Shown piece by piece: positions 33,646 to 44,667 of a DNA stretch of 64,000 nucleotides (positions are counted from its first letter, which is position 1; the number at the start of each line of letters is the position of its first letter). This DNA is from Campanula takesimana. Lineage: Eukaryota; Streptophyta; Magnoliopsida; Asterales; Campanulaceae. The translations under genes were made by a program, and so were the position numbers. The DNA is taken from positions 124,001 to 188,000 of the forward strand of contig JAOWBW010001800.1 in assembly GCA_026119855.1 (NCBI GenBank). Direction: 5' to 3'. The notes beneath the pieces are model-generated. The model did not search any database, was not told where the DNA came from, and saw nothing but the letters and a program-made list of their open reading frames with translations.

Positions 33646-34572
33646 AAGATGCAACAGGCAATAATAATAACTTCTAACAATAGATAATCTCATATAGCAC
33701 ATAGCACACAACAGATAACAAATAGCAGCGGAAATAAACAATTCACATGGATACTGAGCCAAGGTTTCCCATCTGATAGAACCAAATAAAGGTCGCTGCG
33801 CAGCTTCAATAATCAACAATCAACATCTTCGTAGTAGCATGAAAGCTTGAAGAGAAAACCCCCGGTACCGGAACCAATAACCAATAATAGCAAGGGAATA
33901 TGACACAAAGTCATATCCCAAACCAAACAGCTAAAATGCTCACAAAGGAGCTAGCTCATCTCACATCCAAGGCCATTCTGGAGGAGGGTAATAATTGGGC
34001 AAAACAATGGTCAAGAATTATAATGGACTCAGCTCATTGCCACTATAATCTTTCGCATCGCCCGAAACACACAGCTGGATTTTCAAGTAAATGCTAAGTA
34101 ATAAAATACTAGCACGATAAACAACTAATTATTCCACAAAGTAGGGAACCATACCAAGAAGTCACCAAGAAAGTGAAATGAACCAACAACACGCAATTAA
34201 AGTGTTCCAATAATCTCAACAATGATAACACAATTCCCATATCACATTCAATCACAAAGGATCTAGTTAACTCAAGAACACAACACATTTGTTCATAAAG
34301 GAATCATTAACAAACACTAGAGTGTTCCACGGTGCCCAACTAAGTCAACTAGAATAGTACTACGGAACCTAGACCGAGACTACACCTTGATCTTAAACCT
34401 CAATAATAAGACAACCATTCTGATCTGGAACCATACGGCCAATAGAACCATTGCGTATTACTCGAAAAGATCTTTCCAACGATAGTTTACACGTCCAAAA
34501 CGGAGTCCGGACGAAGAAGTTATGGTCTTCCAAGGATTGAACATAATAAGAAGGATTTTCACAACAGGAGAG

Positions 34573-34897
34573 AGGGTGCGCGCGCCTCCTGAAGTCAGAA
34601 GGAAAATGCGCCAAAAGGTAAGTGAGGGTGCGCGCGCTTCAAACAAAAGGGTGCGCGTGCTTCATGACAACAGAAGGTGATATTTTTGGAAAAGAAAGGG
34701 GTGCGCACGCCTCCCTTGAAAGGGTGCGCGCGCCTCCTTTGATCAGAAGGTTTTGAGCCTTGAAACAATTGAGGGAGCGCACGCCCCCTAGAACATGGTG
34801 CGCGCGCCCTCGATCATCAGAAGCTTAGTTTGCAAAAGGGCATAAGGGTGCGCACACCTCCCCTGAGAGGGCGCGCGCGCCCCCTTGCCCGGAGGGG
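34573..34897. repeat. GC-rich short-motif cluster in the solo LTR
   Basis: Repeated GTGCGCGCGCCTCC variants (34576, 34627, 34650, 34700, 34723, 34798, 34848, 34869) separated by AT-rich spacers and CAGAAGG. Alternating CG runs could form Z-DNA or be dense methylation sites. Confidence 0.85.
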
Positions 34898-35794
34898 CAA
34901 ATTCCGGCCAAAATTCTGAGTTTCCTCCATTTTCAACCCCAAATCTTCACCACTTCTAACACTACTCAAACCCAACTTCTAATAAGCATACAAACGAACC
35001 AAAGTCACTTATGAGTGGAAAAGAGACTCATCTAACAACATTTACACCACCCAATACAAGATTTCTAACCCAACATCAAATTCTCACAAAATTATCAAAC
35101 AAATAGAAATAAATTCAAAACTCATCCAAGATTGCAATAAATAGTAACAATAACATCACACAACCATTGATGAACATTTTGCATAAAAATGGGGTAAAGT
35201 AAACTTACCCAAATTTTCTCAAAGTTGACGGAATTCGAATATTCTTAGCCCTCTACGATCCTATCGACGATCTAAACAAGTTTCATTTTATGAGAAATGA
35301 GAAACAATGAGAGGAAGAGGACTAAAAAGAAGAGAGAAGGGAGAGAAGAAAACTTACCCAAACCAAGGAGAGAGAGAGAGTTTGCTGGGAAATGAGGGAT
35401 GGAGTGAGGGAGAAGAGGGGAGTAGGGAGATGATTATTTGAAACATTTACACTTAGACCCCTCCCCTACTACTACCCTTTATAAATAAACTCCCCACTAA
35501 CAATTAAGACTCAACACTTCTACACTAGCACAAATGGCCCAAATAAAATGCTAGGCACAATTTATTATAACACATAAAATGCACACATAAATTATTAATT
35601 AAATAATAATTTAAAAAATTAAATAAGAAATAAATAAATAATTAAATCTTTATTATCTAGAAAATAGAGGCGGGTTTTCGGGTCGTTACAGGGTGGAGCT
35701 TGAAACTCTCTAGGACGGGCCTCGACGGGTTTGGGGTTGGACTTGTGTGACTCTATTGTGAGCAATTCAAAGGAATATGTGCATGTAGTGTGAT

Positions 35795-36980
35795 GACACG
35801 CCCCCAGGTCCCGGGATCCCCTAATAGAACCTCGAACCTGGATGAGAGTGCCTAACGGGAAACAAGAAACTTAACAAGAAACTTAATGACATTTGTTTAA
35901 CAAACTGACATGATATATATACTCTAGAGTAAGGAGCTATACTAGCTCACAACACGAGTTCTAGACAAGAAAATTCAAAACCAAACTTAATACATACACA
36001 GCGGAAATATGCCTAGCACATAAGCTGGCATTAAGAGTACTATACAAGATGTCTAGTGACAACAAGAACTGTCTACCCCAAAATAAGGAGTTACAAAACC
36101 CATAATACATCGTCCTCACCAAGTGTAAAAGGACACAAGCCCCAAAATAATCACGACCTGCGAAGCAACCTCCCAACTATGTCGAGCCTCACTGCGCACT
36201 ATCCTTCCTTTCCTGGGGGGGAAGCAAATAAAGGGTGAGATAAATCTCAGTAAGCTATTAGATGCAACTACATGACATGTTATCATGCAATTCAAGTATA
36301 TACTCAAATAATCATATCTCAAGTATCATCAAGTAACAAGTATATGAGAGGATAATCCACTCATCAAGTAGCACATAAGGCTAAACAAGCAAGTTATAAG
36401 GATATTGCTTCCTTCCTTATTCCTCCCAAGAATACCATTGTTGTCGAAGCTTGTATTACTTTGACATCACGATCAATAACATGAACTGATTATTCAGTAT
36501 ATATCAGAAGACCCGGTAACCAGTGTCATTCTCAATATCAGTACTCATGATTATTCATGAGGTGTTCGGGACGGGAGTTTAGCATTCACTTAAGTCAGGC
36601 TTATTGCTCCAACTAAGGAAGCTATGCCCTTACTATGGCTGGTAGTAAGGGGTCGGGCGGAAATACATAGGGACCCGATTGTCACTTAAACCCCAGCTCT
36701 CGCGACAAGCGTGAACCTATACATTTTCGAACAAGCAAGGAGAACCAGCTGGACTCACACAAGAAAGTACAAGTAGATATTTACTTGAACAACAGGAGAA
36801 GAACTAATCCAAATGTAGTGGACTAGCTCAACAAGGAACATGCTTCAAGTACTCAAGAAGTCACCTTGTTATCAAGCAACTATATGCAATGTTTGCACAT
36901 ACACAACAAGAACCTGTCTCATACACGTTAGTGCTTGTTCATAGCACTTTCTAGTTCACTACCATACATATGTATTGGTG
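35795..36980 (-). mobile_element. Truncated LTR of a third Tekay/Del-like subfamily
   Basis: Begins TGACACGCCCCCAGGTCC on the plus strand and contains the hairpin module (36207-36280), like the solo LTR and giant LTRs, but the rest is diverged and there is no matching CGGGTCGT terminus. The right boundary is approximate. Confidence 0.6.
36207..36280. other. Conserved double-hairpin module, third LTR subfamily
   Basis: TTTCCTGGGGGGGAAG, then GGGTGAGATAAATCTCAGTA and CAACTACATGACAT. The second hairpin has a two-base rather than three-base loop, and the stem is kept. Confidence 0.7.
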
Positions 36981-37770
36981 TCAAGCCAAGTACAAGATTT
37001 TAAAATTTAATATTTCATTTTTTTATTAATTTTCTACATCTGAAATGACAATATGCTCATGCAAATAATAAAAACAAACTCCAGTTAAGTCCATGTCAAA
37101 ACACTTGTGACTTAACTGGATTCCGTTAATAGAATCGTTAAAAAACCCTAACCTGCACAACTTTTGTAACTTTGGACCCTAAATTGACAAAATTGATACA
37201 TCAGACCCCTATTGGCACACACCCCACAAACTTTGGAGCCTAAATTGCATTTCCCCTTTTTTTTTTAAAAAAATGGTGAGGGATTTTTTATTTTATTTTA
37301 TTGCAAGAATAAACAAGAAATACTCACACACACACACACACACACCTAGTACACTAAGCACGCGCACACACACAAATCAAAACAGGCGCTGACTTGCTGC
37401 CTCTTTTTTTTTCGTTTCTGGAAAAAAAAAACGGGATGCGTGCGCGTTTGGAATTTAGAGTGGGAGGCGCGCGATTTTGAAGATGTCGAGCAAAGGCGCC
37501 CAGTTCTGGGCACATCTGCAAACCGATGGGTTCAAGGGATTGCCTTGACCCAAAAAATAGTACTTTTCCCCTACAAATATTGTTAGCACAAATAACATAG
37601 AATTGAAGGACATGATGGGATGCATGCGATACTGGTGTATTGGGTCGGAGGCGCGCGCCTTAGGCTAAGAAGGCCAAAAGCGCACACTTCCCACCTTTTA
37701 CACCAGAATGCCCAGAAAACAGCAATAAGAACACCAAAAGTAAGAAACGCAAGTTTAACTTTCTATGTTG
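36981..37770 (-). other. Leader-side interior of the Ogre/Tat-type element, non-coding
   Basis: Includes (CA)n at about 37323-37346 and GGCGCGCG-type GC motifs at 37440-37480 and 37648. No gene seen. Confidence 0.55.
37323..37346. repeat. (CA)n microsatellite
   Basis: About eleven CA units. Confidence 0.9.
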
Positions 37771-37788
37771 TCCCCAGCAGAGTCACCA
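37771..37788 (-). other. Primer-binding site of the Ogre/Tat-type element (tRNA-Arg)
   Basis: TCCCCAGCAGAGTCACCA on the plus strand, one base from the LTR. The TGGCGACTCTGCTGGGGA-type site is a lineage mark of Ogre/Tat elements; one base differs. Confidence 0.85.
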
Positions 37789-37789
37789 C

Positions 37790-38968
37790 TGTAGATACCC
37801 CGGGAAAGCCCCACTACTTGGCTAGAGCGGTGGAAGGATCCTAGGATGTCTATTTGATTTTAATTGTAGAGTCGCCACCTATGTTATTAACGGAACATAA
37901 GAAAAACCTAAGAATAGCCTAATTAATGTTATTAAACCAGAGATTCGGGAGAGAAGGGTTCGGAGGTTAGGTGACGGAATGGGAAATACTTAAACACCCA
38001 TTCCGCCCGGCTTAAGCCGGTCTTGCTACTATACGTGTTCTAATGCTAAATGTCCTTCAATTATTGATATTAAAAATGTGCTAACAATTACATAGTAAAG
38101 AAAAGGGGAATTGCAAAGAGAAATAAAAGGGAATTATTTTATATATTAATTTATGCTAAAGATTACATTAAGAGAATAATAATGAATTAAACTAGAGTTT
38201 AGAATATAGGGAGATAACCTTAACCAACTTTAATGTAATAAAGTGATTTTTAGGTCATGTCCCATTGATGGGGATTGCATACATTAAGAAGAATAAAATA
38301 AGAGAAGAAAGGTGAAACTGTACCTTAAGAAGAGGACTTCAAACTTTGACTTGAAAAGAGTAGAGTTTTGATGCTTGAGTTGTTTGTTAGGAGAATCCTT
38401 TAGAGAATTCTTGAGAGAAATGTGTATAGTGTAGATGTAGAGAAAGTTTTTGGGTCTTTTTCTAAGGTAAAAAAAGGGGTTTAAATAGGTAGAAAAGAGA
38501 GGAAAAGATGGCTTTTCAACCAATAAAATAAATAAATAAAAATAAATAATAAAGAGAAAATCAAATAATAATAATAAATAAAAAAATGTTTTTAAGAAAT
38601 GTCAAAGAATATGGAATTGTGAGTTATGAAATAAAGGGGTGATGAACTTGGATGTAAAAAGAGGTTTTTGTAATCAAGAAAAAGGAGGGAAAAGACTGCA
38701 ATCCATAACTGCCATAATGGGAGGCGCGCGCTTCCTACATCTGCTGCGAGAGGCGCGCGCATCCTGTAGGCAATGTCGGAGGCGCCCGCAGGTGAAAAAG
38801 ACAGAATGACAAAAAAGACTCTAAAGTTAACCCTGTTATGCAGTTTAGTCCAAAACTAACGGAATCAATTAGGAACATAACCAAAGTAACAGAAATCAAC
38901 AAAAATAAGTTAAATAAAAAATACTATGTATGCAATCAGGGTAAGAGGTCTAAGGCGGGGTGTCTACA
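37790..38968 (-). repeat. 5' LTR of the Ogre/Tat-type element
   Basis: 1179 bp, homologous to 19394-20566 with scattered substitutions and small indels, which suggests an older insertion than the LARD-like element. Confidence 0.9.
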
Positions 38969-39099
38969 CTTCCAAACCCTCAAAAACTTTTGGAACTGAA
39001 ATTTGATTTCGTTGCAGAAAACTGATCCTTCACGTTATTAGAACGATGAGTGTTATCATTTACTTTGTACTTTATAGAAATATTAAATGTTTAATTTGA

Positions 39100-39372
39100 T
39101 TATTAAATCTTTTTCATGTTTATTATAATAATATCCGTGTTTAGTAACTATGATTAATCACTAGCATAAGTTTAATAAGATAATCATATGATAATTATGG
39201 TGCATAAGATGCATATTAAACTTGTAGGTACTTTTTGGAGAACAATGTACTGGATAAACCTGTTATGAGATTTATGTCATGGTCAATTATCATAATTAAA
39301 TTTCATAATAGTTATATCATCCGAATCCTTAGACTTGAGGTTATTATACGGTCTTCCACATGAAGAACATGG
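39100..39372 (+). mobile_element. Old copia LTR fragment, same family as the nested copia element
   Basis: Reads like the reverse complement of about 24040-24330: CATGTTTATTATAATAAT, GAGATTTATGTCATGGTCA and CTTAGAC(T/C)TGAGGTTAT blocks in the same order, with many substitutions. Truncated at both ends. Confidence 0.75.
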
Positions 39373-39376
39373 ACAA

Positions 39377-39556
39377 TGCTAGGGGCACAAAAGAAGTTCA
39401 CAAAATGATAGATACAAAATGAGGTGACGATATTTTATTGGTTAAATCAATAATGGACCCGGCACACTCTAATTAAAAACACCAATAAAATTTTGACACA
39501 TCATTTTGTAGAGCAAAATTTGTGGCACTTTTTTGTGACATATATTTACCCCAAAA
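39377..39556. mobile_element. Probable MITE with imperfect terminal inverted repeats
   Basis: GGGGCACAAAAG...CAAAATGA...TTTTATTGGT on the left pairs with ACCAATAAAATTTT...CATTTTGT...TTACCCC on the right. Confidence 0.5.
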
Positions 39557-39769
39557 ACATTATGTTTAACATATTCAAATGTTACTTTTAATTAGGTAGC
39601 TATAAAGAATGTGATTGACATAATCGGAAAGCTGCAAAGAAAAATTATGCACATGCATCTAGCTCTGCGCTTTTGTCTAGGCGTACCACTAGATCAAGTG
39701 TTTCTCATAAATCTGTAAGTAATACCTTTGACCATTTCTATTTAACCTGTAAGGCTAACGATATGGGGA

Positions 39770-39961
39770 GATTCTTTTTTGGAAGAAATTCATAGTTGAG
39801 AGGGTAAGGGACTCTACCTTTGAGACTGTCAATCTTGACAAACTCTTGGCCTCCACAAATCTATCTCTCACTATCACCTATCTGTCTGTGTACTACCCTA
39901 GCCTTGTGTGTGAATTTTCCTCTAATCTGGTTCAAGATTGTGGGCTAGTGTATAACAAGGT
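39770..39961 (+). pseudogene. Putative plant transposon protein-like ORF, 5' part
   Basis: From about 39776 an open frame starts FWKKFIVERVRDSTFETVNL and includes LSVYYPSLVCEFSSNLVQDC. It resembles the putative plant transposon protein family found in several large plant retroelements. It is interrupted at 39961 by a copia element and resumes in the same frame after 44667 through the TSD AAGGT (Asn-Lys-Val codons). Upstream coding sequence (about 39590-39770) is frame-broken. Function of the family is not established. Confidence 0.6.
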
Positions 39962-40398
39962 TGTTGGGTTAATGCCTTTGAATTTGGGACCGAGTTAAAG
40001 GATTAAACAACAAAGAGATTTCGTAATTCCAGGACAGAGCATAGAAGGAAGGTTTCCAAATCAGTTTTGGACTAGGTTTTCAAGTTCCTAAGAGATTTTG
40101 AGATAAACTTTACTAGTATAAATAGAGGTCAGTAGTTTAGATTAAAATCACACCTCAGATTGTCATAGACAAATTATTAGAGTGATCAGAGAGATCTGTA
40201 ATTCTACAGTTGCACAGTTAGGAATTATTGTGATCAATAATTCGTGCAGCAGTAATAGTGTGATCTTGTAATCGTTTCTCCAGATTGATAATAATATTCT
40301 CTCCCCTCCCCGTGGACGTAACCAAGTTGGTGAACCACGTAAATCTGTGTTCTTGTGATTGCTCGCTTTTCTTATCAAGTCTTGTTATTGCTCTAACA
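39962..40398 (+). repeat. 5' LTR of the Tork/Tnt1-like element
   Basis: Contains TATAAATA at 40117-40124, the likely promoter. Confidence 0.92.
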
Positions 40399-40400
40399 AG

Positions 40401-40412
40401 TGTCATCAGAGC
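40401..40412 (+). other. Degraded primer-binding site (initiator tRNA-Met)
   Basis: TGTCATCAGAGC matches TGGTATCAGAGC at 10 of 12 positions, two bases after the LTR. Confidence 0.65.
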
Positions 40413-40772
40413 TTGGTTGAAAAGGAGAATTAGCATCGACGGAAGAGATCCAAGATCGAAGAAAAACAAGGTAGCAGTTTCTGGTCCGTTTTTATCCAGC
40501 GCAGCGGTGAAGAAAAAGGCGTAGCGCATTCGTTCACCGTTGGATCGTGCTGATTTTCGGTGAGTAGCTTCGGGACTCATAGATATTCGATCTGAACGGT
40601 GGAGATTGGATTTTGATGTCCGTAGCATCAGAAATTGTATCCGAACAGAAGCTGCTGGTGTTTTGTCTTCGATTGTATGCGTTTGGAGTTTCTTGTTGCG
40701 ATTTCTCTTAGTGGCACCAGAGCTTTGGTTCGTGGTTAGAGATTTAGGGATTCCTCTGCAGAGAACAAGAAG

Positions 40773-41621
40773 ATGGGTCAAGGATCAGATTCGATCGACA
40801 AGTTCAATGGGAAGAATAGTTTTTCTCTCTGGCAGATCAAGATGAAGGATTTGTTGGTAGACAAAGATTTATGGGAACCGTTGGAGATTGCAATCAGGGA
40901 TCGTAAGGATTCCAAGGATAAGGCATTCACCACAGAAGGTATAGAAGAACAGTCAAAGAAGGACAAGATAGCAGCAGCGAAGGAGGTGGCGGCATTGAAG
41001 AAGTTAGATTAGAAGGCTCACGCCAAGATCATTAGACAGTTGGATGATGAGATCCTAACCAATGTTGCAGGAACAAACTCCGGAAGCGATCTTTGGTTAA
41101 AGTTGGAAGATATATACATGACACGTTCATTGACCAACAAGTTATACCTGAAGAAGAAGCTATATGATTGTCGTATGACTGAAGGTACGCCCATAAATGA
41201 TCATCTTGACAGATTTACTTCTGCATTACTTGAACTGCGTAATATAGGAGTAGTTATTGATGACGAGGATGCAGCCTTACAGCTTTTAGTATCTTTACCT
41301 ATGTCTTATGAATATTATGTCGATTCGTGCATAAATCGTAAAGATGGGATCTCTCTAGAGGAAGTGAAAACTTCTCTCAAGACGAGGGAATTGCGCCGAA
41401 AGGCGAGTGGGAATGAGGCAGGTACCCAGTCATCAGGTTTCGTTGCTAGCAGTAGCAACAACAGGGGTTCTAGTGGAAGGAAGAGCAATCAAGGTAATTC
41501 TTCACACAAGAAGGGTCCAAAACCTGGGGATATCTGTAATTTCTGCAAAGAGGATGGGCATTGGAAGTTCGACTGTCCCAGAAGGAAGCAAGGCAAGGCA
41601 CCAATCACACAGAGGCCATAA
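40773..41621 (+). pseudogene. Copia gag with one premature stop
   Basis: Frame starts MGQGSDSIDKFNGKNSFSLW, the usual copia gag opening (FNGxNxxxW). A TAG near 41010 interrupts it after 79 codons, and the frame resumes with KAHAKIIRQLDDEILTNV. Residues about 95-200 are the UBN2-type capsid part. A CX2CX4HX4C zinc knuckle (CNFCKEDGHWKFDC) lies near the end. Length (about 280 codons with the stop) is normal. Pol follows in another frame. Confidence 0.87.
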
Positions 41622-42727
41622 CAGCCAGAGATTGCAGTTCAGATGAGGATTATGCTCTAGTAACATCAGAATCAGCATGCGCATCTAATGCGTGGATTCT
41701 TGATTCAGGAGCGTCTTACCATATCAGTCCTAGGAGAGAATGGTTTACCGGTTATAAGCAGATAGTTGGCGGTGATATAAGCATGGCCAACAGTACAGTC
41801 TGCAGGGTTGTCGGTATTGGTTCGATCAAGGTCAGGACTTATAATGGTAGGGTTGTCACTTTGAACGATGTTTGACACGTTCCGCTTATGACGAAGAATC
41901 TGATTTCTCTTAGTCAGTTAGACAGTAAAGGGTTCAGTTTCAAAGGTAAAGGTGGAGCAGTTAGTGTCTGTAACGGTTTAGAAGTGATGCTGAAAGGCCT
42001 TAAGCGGGGCTCCTTGTATTTCCTCCAAGGAAAGACGCTTGCAGAGTCGACTATGGCTGCATCAGAAGAGGTGAACGAGGGAGATATGTCTAAGTTGTGG
42101 CACATCAGGCTCGGTCACATGAGCACTCGAGAGATGCATGAGTTGACTAGCAGAGATCTTCTTTATGGTCATAAGATCAAGGATCTTAAAGGCGTTCTGG
42201 ATTACGTCCACTCAGAGAATTGGGGACCTTCACGTCAAGAATTTCTAAGGGGGCACAGTTATGTCTTGTCTATGGTTGATGATTACTTGAGGAGGCCTTG
42301 GGTGGTTATCATGGAGCACAAGAATGGGTTCCTAAGGAATTTTAAGGACTGGAAGACAGTAGTGGAGAACCAGACAGTGAAGAATATCAAGAAGCTCCGG
42401 ACAGATAATGGTTTGGAGTTATGCAGTACTGAGTTCGATTCGTTTTGCAGAGAGGTGGAGGTTTCTAAACATCTCACCAACAGAGGCATGCCACAGCAGA
42501 ATGGTGTAGCAGAACGAATGAATCAGACATGGATTGTGGGAGCGTTGTGCATGCTCTCCAATGCAGAGTTGTCTAAACATTTCTGGGCAGAAGCGCTTAA
42601 TACAACATGTTACTTGATTAATCATGGACTTCATACCGGTATTGGCCTCAAAGTTCCCTATGAGGTATGGACTGGTAAATCTATGATTGTTTCAAGTGTT
42701 GGCGGTGTTGATAAACAGGTGGAGTAA
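41561..42727 (+). pseudogene. Copia protease and integrase region, frame-broken
   Basis: Aspartic protease motif WILDSGASYHIS lies at about 41692-41727, followed by a frame stop at 41873-41875 and resumption at about 41876 (PLMTKNLISLSQLD). The GAG-pre-integrase motif LWHIRLGHMS is at about 42097-42126. The Cys-X2-Cys half of the integrase zinc finger is missing: the text runs from the His motif to a GVLDYVHSENWGP block. Integrase core residues follow (VDDYLRRPWV, TDNGLELC, NGVAERMNQTW), so catalytic Asp and Glu positions are visible. Ends at the stop 42725-42727. Confidence 0.87.
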
Positions 42728-42775
42728 CAAGATACTGTAGAGTTAGTTGTACCACAGTCAGATGTTGAAAAACAG

Positions 42776-44162
42776 GTGGAGCAACAAGATACTGAAGAGT
42801 TAGTTGTCCCACAGTCAGATGTTTATCAGGATCCACCAACAGAGACAAAGACTGAAGCACCAGAAAGTTCAAGTTCAGTTCCTAAAGAACATGGGTTAGC
42901 ACAAGGAGGGTCTAGAAGAGCTAATTTCAGGAATGGATTTGAAGACTTGGTGTCTTATGCACTGCTGGTTGCTGAGGAAGTGGAGCCCGTTCTTACGGAA
43001 CCTTTTACTTTCAATAAAGCAGATACATGTTCAAAGTCATCTTAGAGGTATGCGGCTATGGGTGATGAGATGGAGTCTCTTCACAGGAATCAGACTTGGA
43101 AGTTGACCACAAGGCCAGAAGGCAGAAAGATTGTGACTTGCAAGTGGATCTTCAAGAAAGATGAAGGGATGTTACCGGTAGAAGGGTTCAAGTATAAATC
43201 TCAAGTTGTTGCAAGGGGTTTCACACAGAAAGAAGAGGTGGGATACAATGGGATCTTCTCAACAGTGGTCAGACACTTCGATCAGAGTGTTGCTAGCAAT
43301 AGAGGGAGAGATATACATGATAGAGTCGGAAGGGTTCCAAGTTCCTGGTAAGGAAGATCAAGTTTGTAGATTGAAGCAATCGCCTAGGCAGTGGTACAAG
43401 AGATTTGACAGCTATGTGATAGCAGCAGTCAAGAAGTCAGGGATTCAGAAGCTGAAAGGCTTGGTCGCAGAGATGAAGGGTTTGGGTAACGCGAAGAGAA
43501 TTCAGGGTATGGAGATCTATAGAGACAGAGCCAAACGGAAACTGTTCTTATCCCAGAAAAGATACATCAAGAAAGTTTCAGAGAGGTTTGGTAGGTCAAC
43601 AGCTAAGGCTATAGATACTCCGAGTGCAGTGAATGCACATACAGTCGTGTTTGGGCCTAAATCGGTTGAGGAGAAAGAGTATATGGCTCCAGTATCCTAT
43701 GCTAGTGCAGTTGGTAGTTTGATGTATACTACAGTGCGCACTAGCGACGTCAGACTCATCTGTGGAGATGGGACAAAATGTGCAGTCAAGGGTTTCTCAG
43801 ATTTGGGTGATGTTGACTCGAGAAGATCGAAGACCGGATATGTGTTCACGCTTGGTGGGTCAATTTTCAGTTGGAAGGCTAGATTCCAGACGACAGTGAC
43901 GTTGTCTACAACAGAGGCAGAATACGTGGCATTGACAGAGTCCGCTAAAGAAGGAATATGGTTGAAGGGATTGATCAGCAATCTTGGGGTTCATCATGAG
44001 AGGACCAAGCACATTGATGTCAGATATCATTTCCTAAGGGATGAGAAACGGGTAAAGGTGAAGGTAGGGATGGCGAACAACCCTGCAGACATGTTCACAA
44101 AACTCGTGACGGGAAGCAAGTTCCAACATTGTTTGGACTTGCAGATTGTTCGCAGCTATTAG
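42776..44162 (+). pseudogene. Copia reverse transcriptase/RNase H region with deleted RT core
   Basis: RT N-terminal part is present (TWKLTTRPEGRKIVTCKWIF near 43096-43155, QVVARGFTQKE near 43202-43234). The block holding the first catalytic Asp is lost (at about 43300), as is the YVDD block (at about 43430); flanking text such as LKQSPRQWYKRFDSY and GMEIYRDR remains. RNase H follows (VSYASAVGSLMY, SKTGYVFTLGGSIFSWKA, TTEAEYVALTESAKE). The C-terminus NPADMFTKLVTGSKF is conserved. Several frame changes. Cannot polymerise DNA; any past mobility after these deletions needed helper proteins. Confidence 0.87.
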
Positions 44163-44228
44163 ATAGCAGAAGAGGCGAGGGGGAGAAAAAGGTTTGTTGT
44201 CATGGAGATTCAAAGTCAAGGTGGAGAT

Positions 44229-44667
44229 TGTTGGGTTAATGACTTTGAATTTGGGACGCCGAGTTAAAGGATTAAACAACAGAGAGATTTCATAATTCCG
44301 GGACAAAGCGCAGAAGGAAGGTTTCCAAGTCAGTTTTGGACTAGGTTTCCAAGTTCCTAAGAGATTTTGAGATAAACTTTACTAGTATAAATAGAGGCCA
44401 GTAGTTTAGATTAAAATCACACCTCAGATTGTCATAGACAAATTATTAGAGTGCTCGGAGAGATCTGTAATTCTACAGTTGCACAGTTAGGAATTATTGT
44501 GATCAATAATTCGTGCAACAGTAATAGTGTGATCTTGTAATCGTTTCTCCAGATTGATAATAATATTCTCTCCCCTCCCCGTGGACGTAACCAAGTTGGT
44601 GAACCACGTAAATCTGTGTTCTTGTGATTGCTCGCTTTACTTATCAAGTCTTGTTATTGCTCTAACA
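44229..44667 (+). repeat. 3' LTR of the Tork/Tnt1-like element
   Basis: 439 bp; TATAAATA at 44396-44403. Confidence 0.92.

Larger units (their letters stand above)
33217..35690 (-). mobile_element. Solo LTR (2474 bp), Tekay/Del-like, nested in the Ogre/Tat-type element
   Basis: Plus-strand ends TGTCGCACCCCG and CGGGTCGTTACA, with perfect 5-bp TSD GGGTG (33212-33216 and 35691-35695). It is homologous over several blocks to the giant LTRs at 50735-64000 (for example AAGGAGCTAGCTC, ACTAGAATAGTACTACGGAA and the hairpin module), but 0.8 kb shorter. No PBS or interior remains, so it arose by LTR-LTR recombination. A GC-rich cluster (34573-34897) has eight or more GTGCGCGCGCCTCC-like units. Confidence 0.9.
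19394..38968 (-). mobile_element. Ogre/Tat-type Ty3/gypsy retrotransposon, decayed, 19.6 kb with nested insertions
   Basis: LTRs of 1173 bp (19394-20566) and 1179 bp (37790-38968) with TGTAGA...TCTACA ends are clearly homologous. The whole is flanked by a perfect TSD, CTTCC (19389-19393 and 38969-38973). On the minus strand the PBS TGGTGACTCTGCTGGGGA (37771-37788) matches the tRNA-Arg site typical of the Ogre/Tat lineage. A gag relict lies at 32020-32672, and a 49-bp minisatellite lies near the 3' LTR, as in Ogre elements. Four later insertions account for about 11 kb. I could not find an intact RT, RNase H or integrase. Non-functional. Confidence 0.9.
39962..44667 (+). mobile_element. Tork/Tnt1-like Ty1/copia element, defective, 4.7 kb
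   Basis: LTRs 39962-40398 (437 bp) and 44229-44667 (439 bp) start TGTTGGGTTAATG, end GCTCTAACA and are about 97% identical by eye. Perfect TSD AAGGT (39957-39961, 44668-44672). A degraded tRNA-Met PBS (TGTCATCAGAGC, 40401-40412) and a PPT (AAGGTGGAGAT, 44218-44228) are present. Gag, protease, integrase and RNase H are recognisable, but the integrase zinc-binding part and the reverse-transcriptase catalytic core are deleted. Confidence 0.93.
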
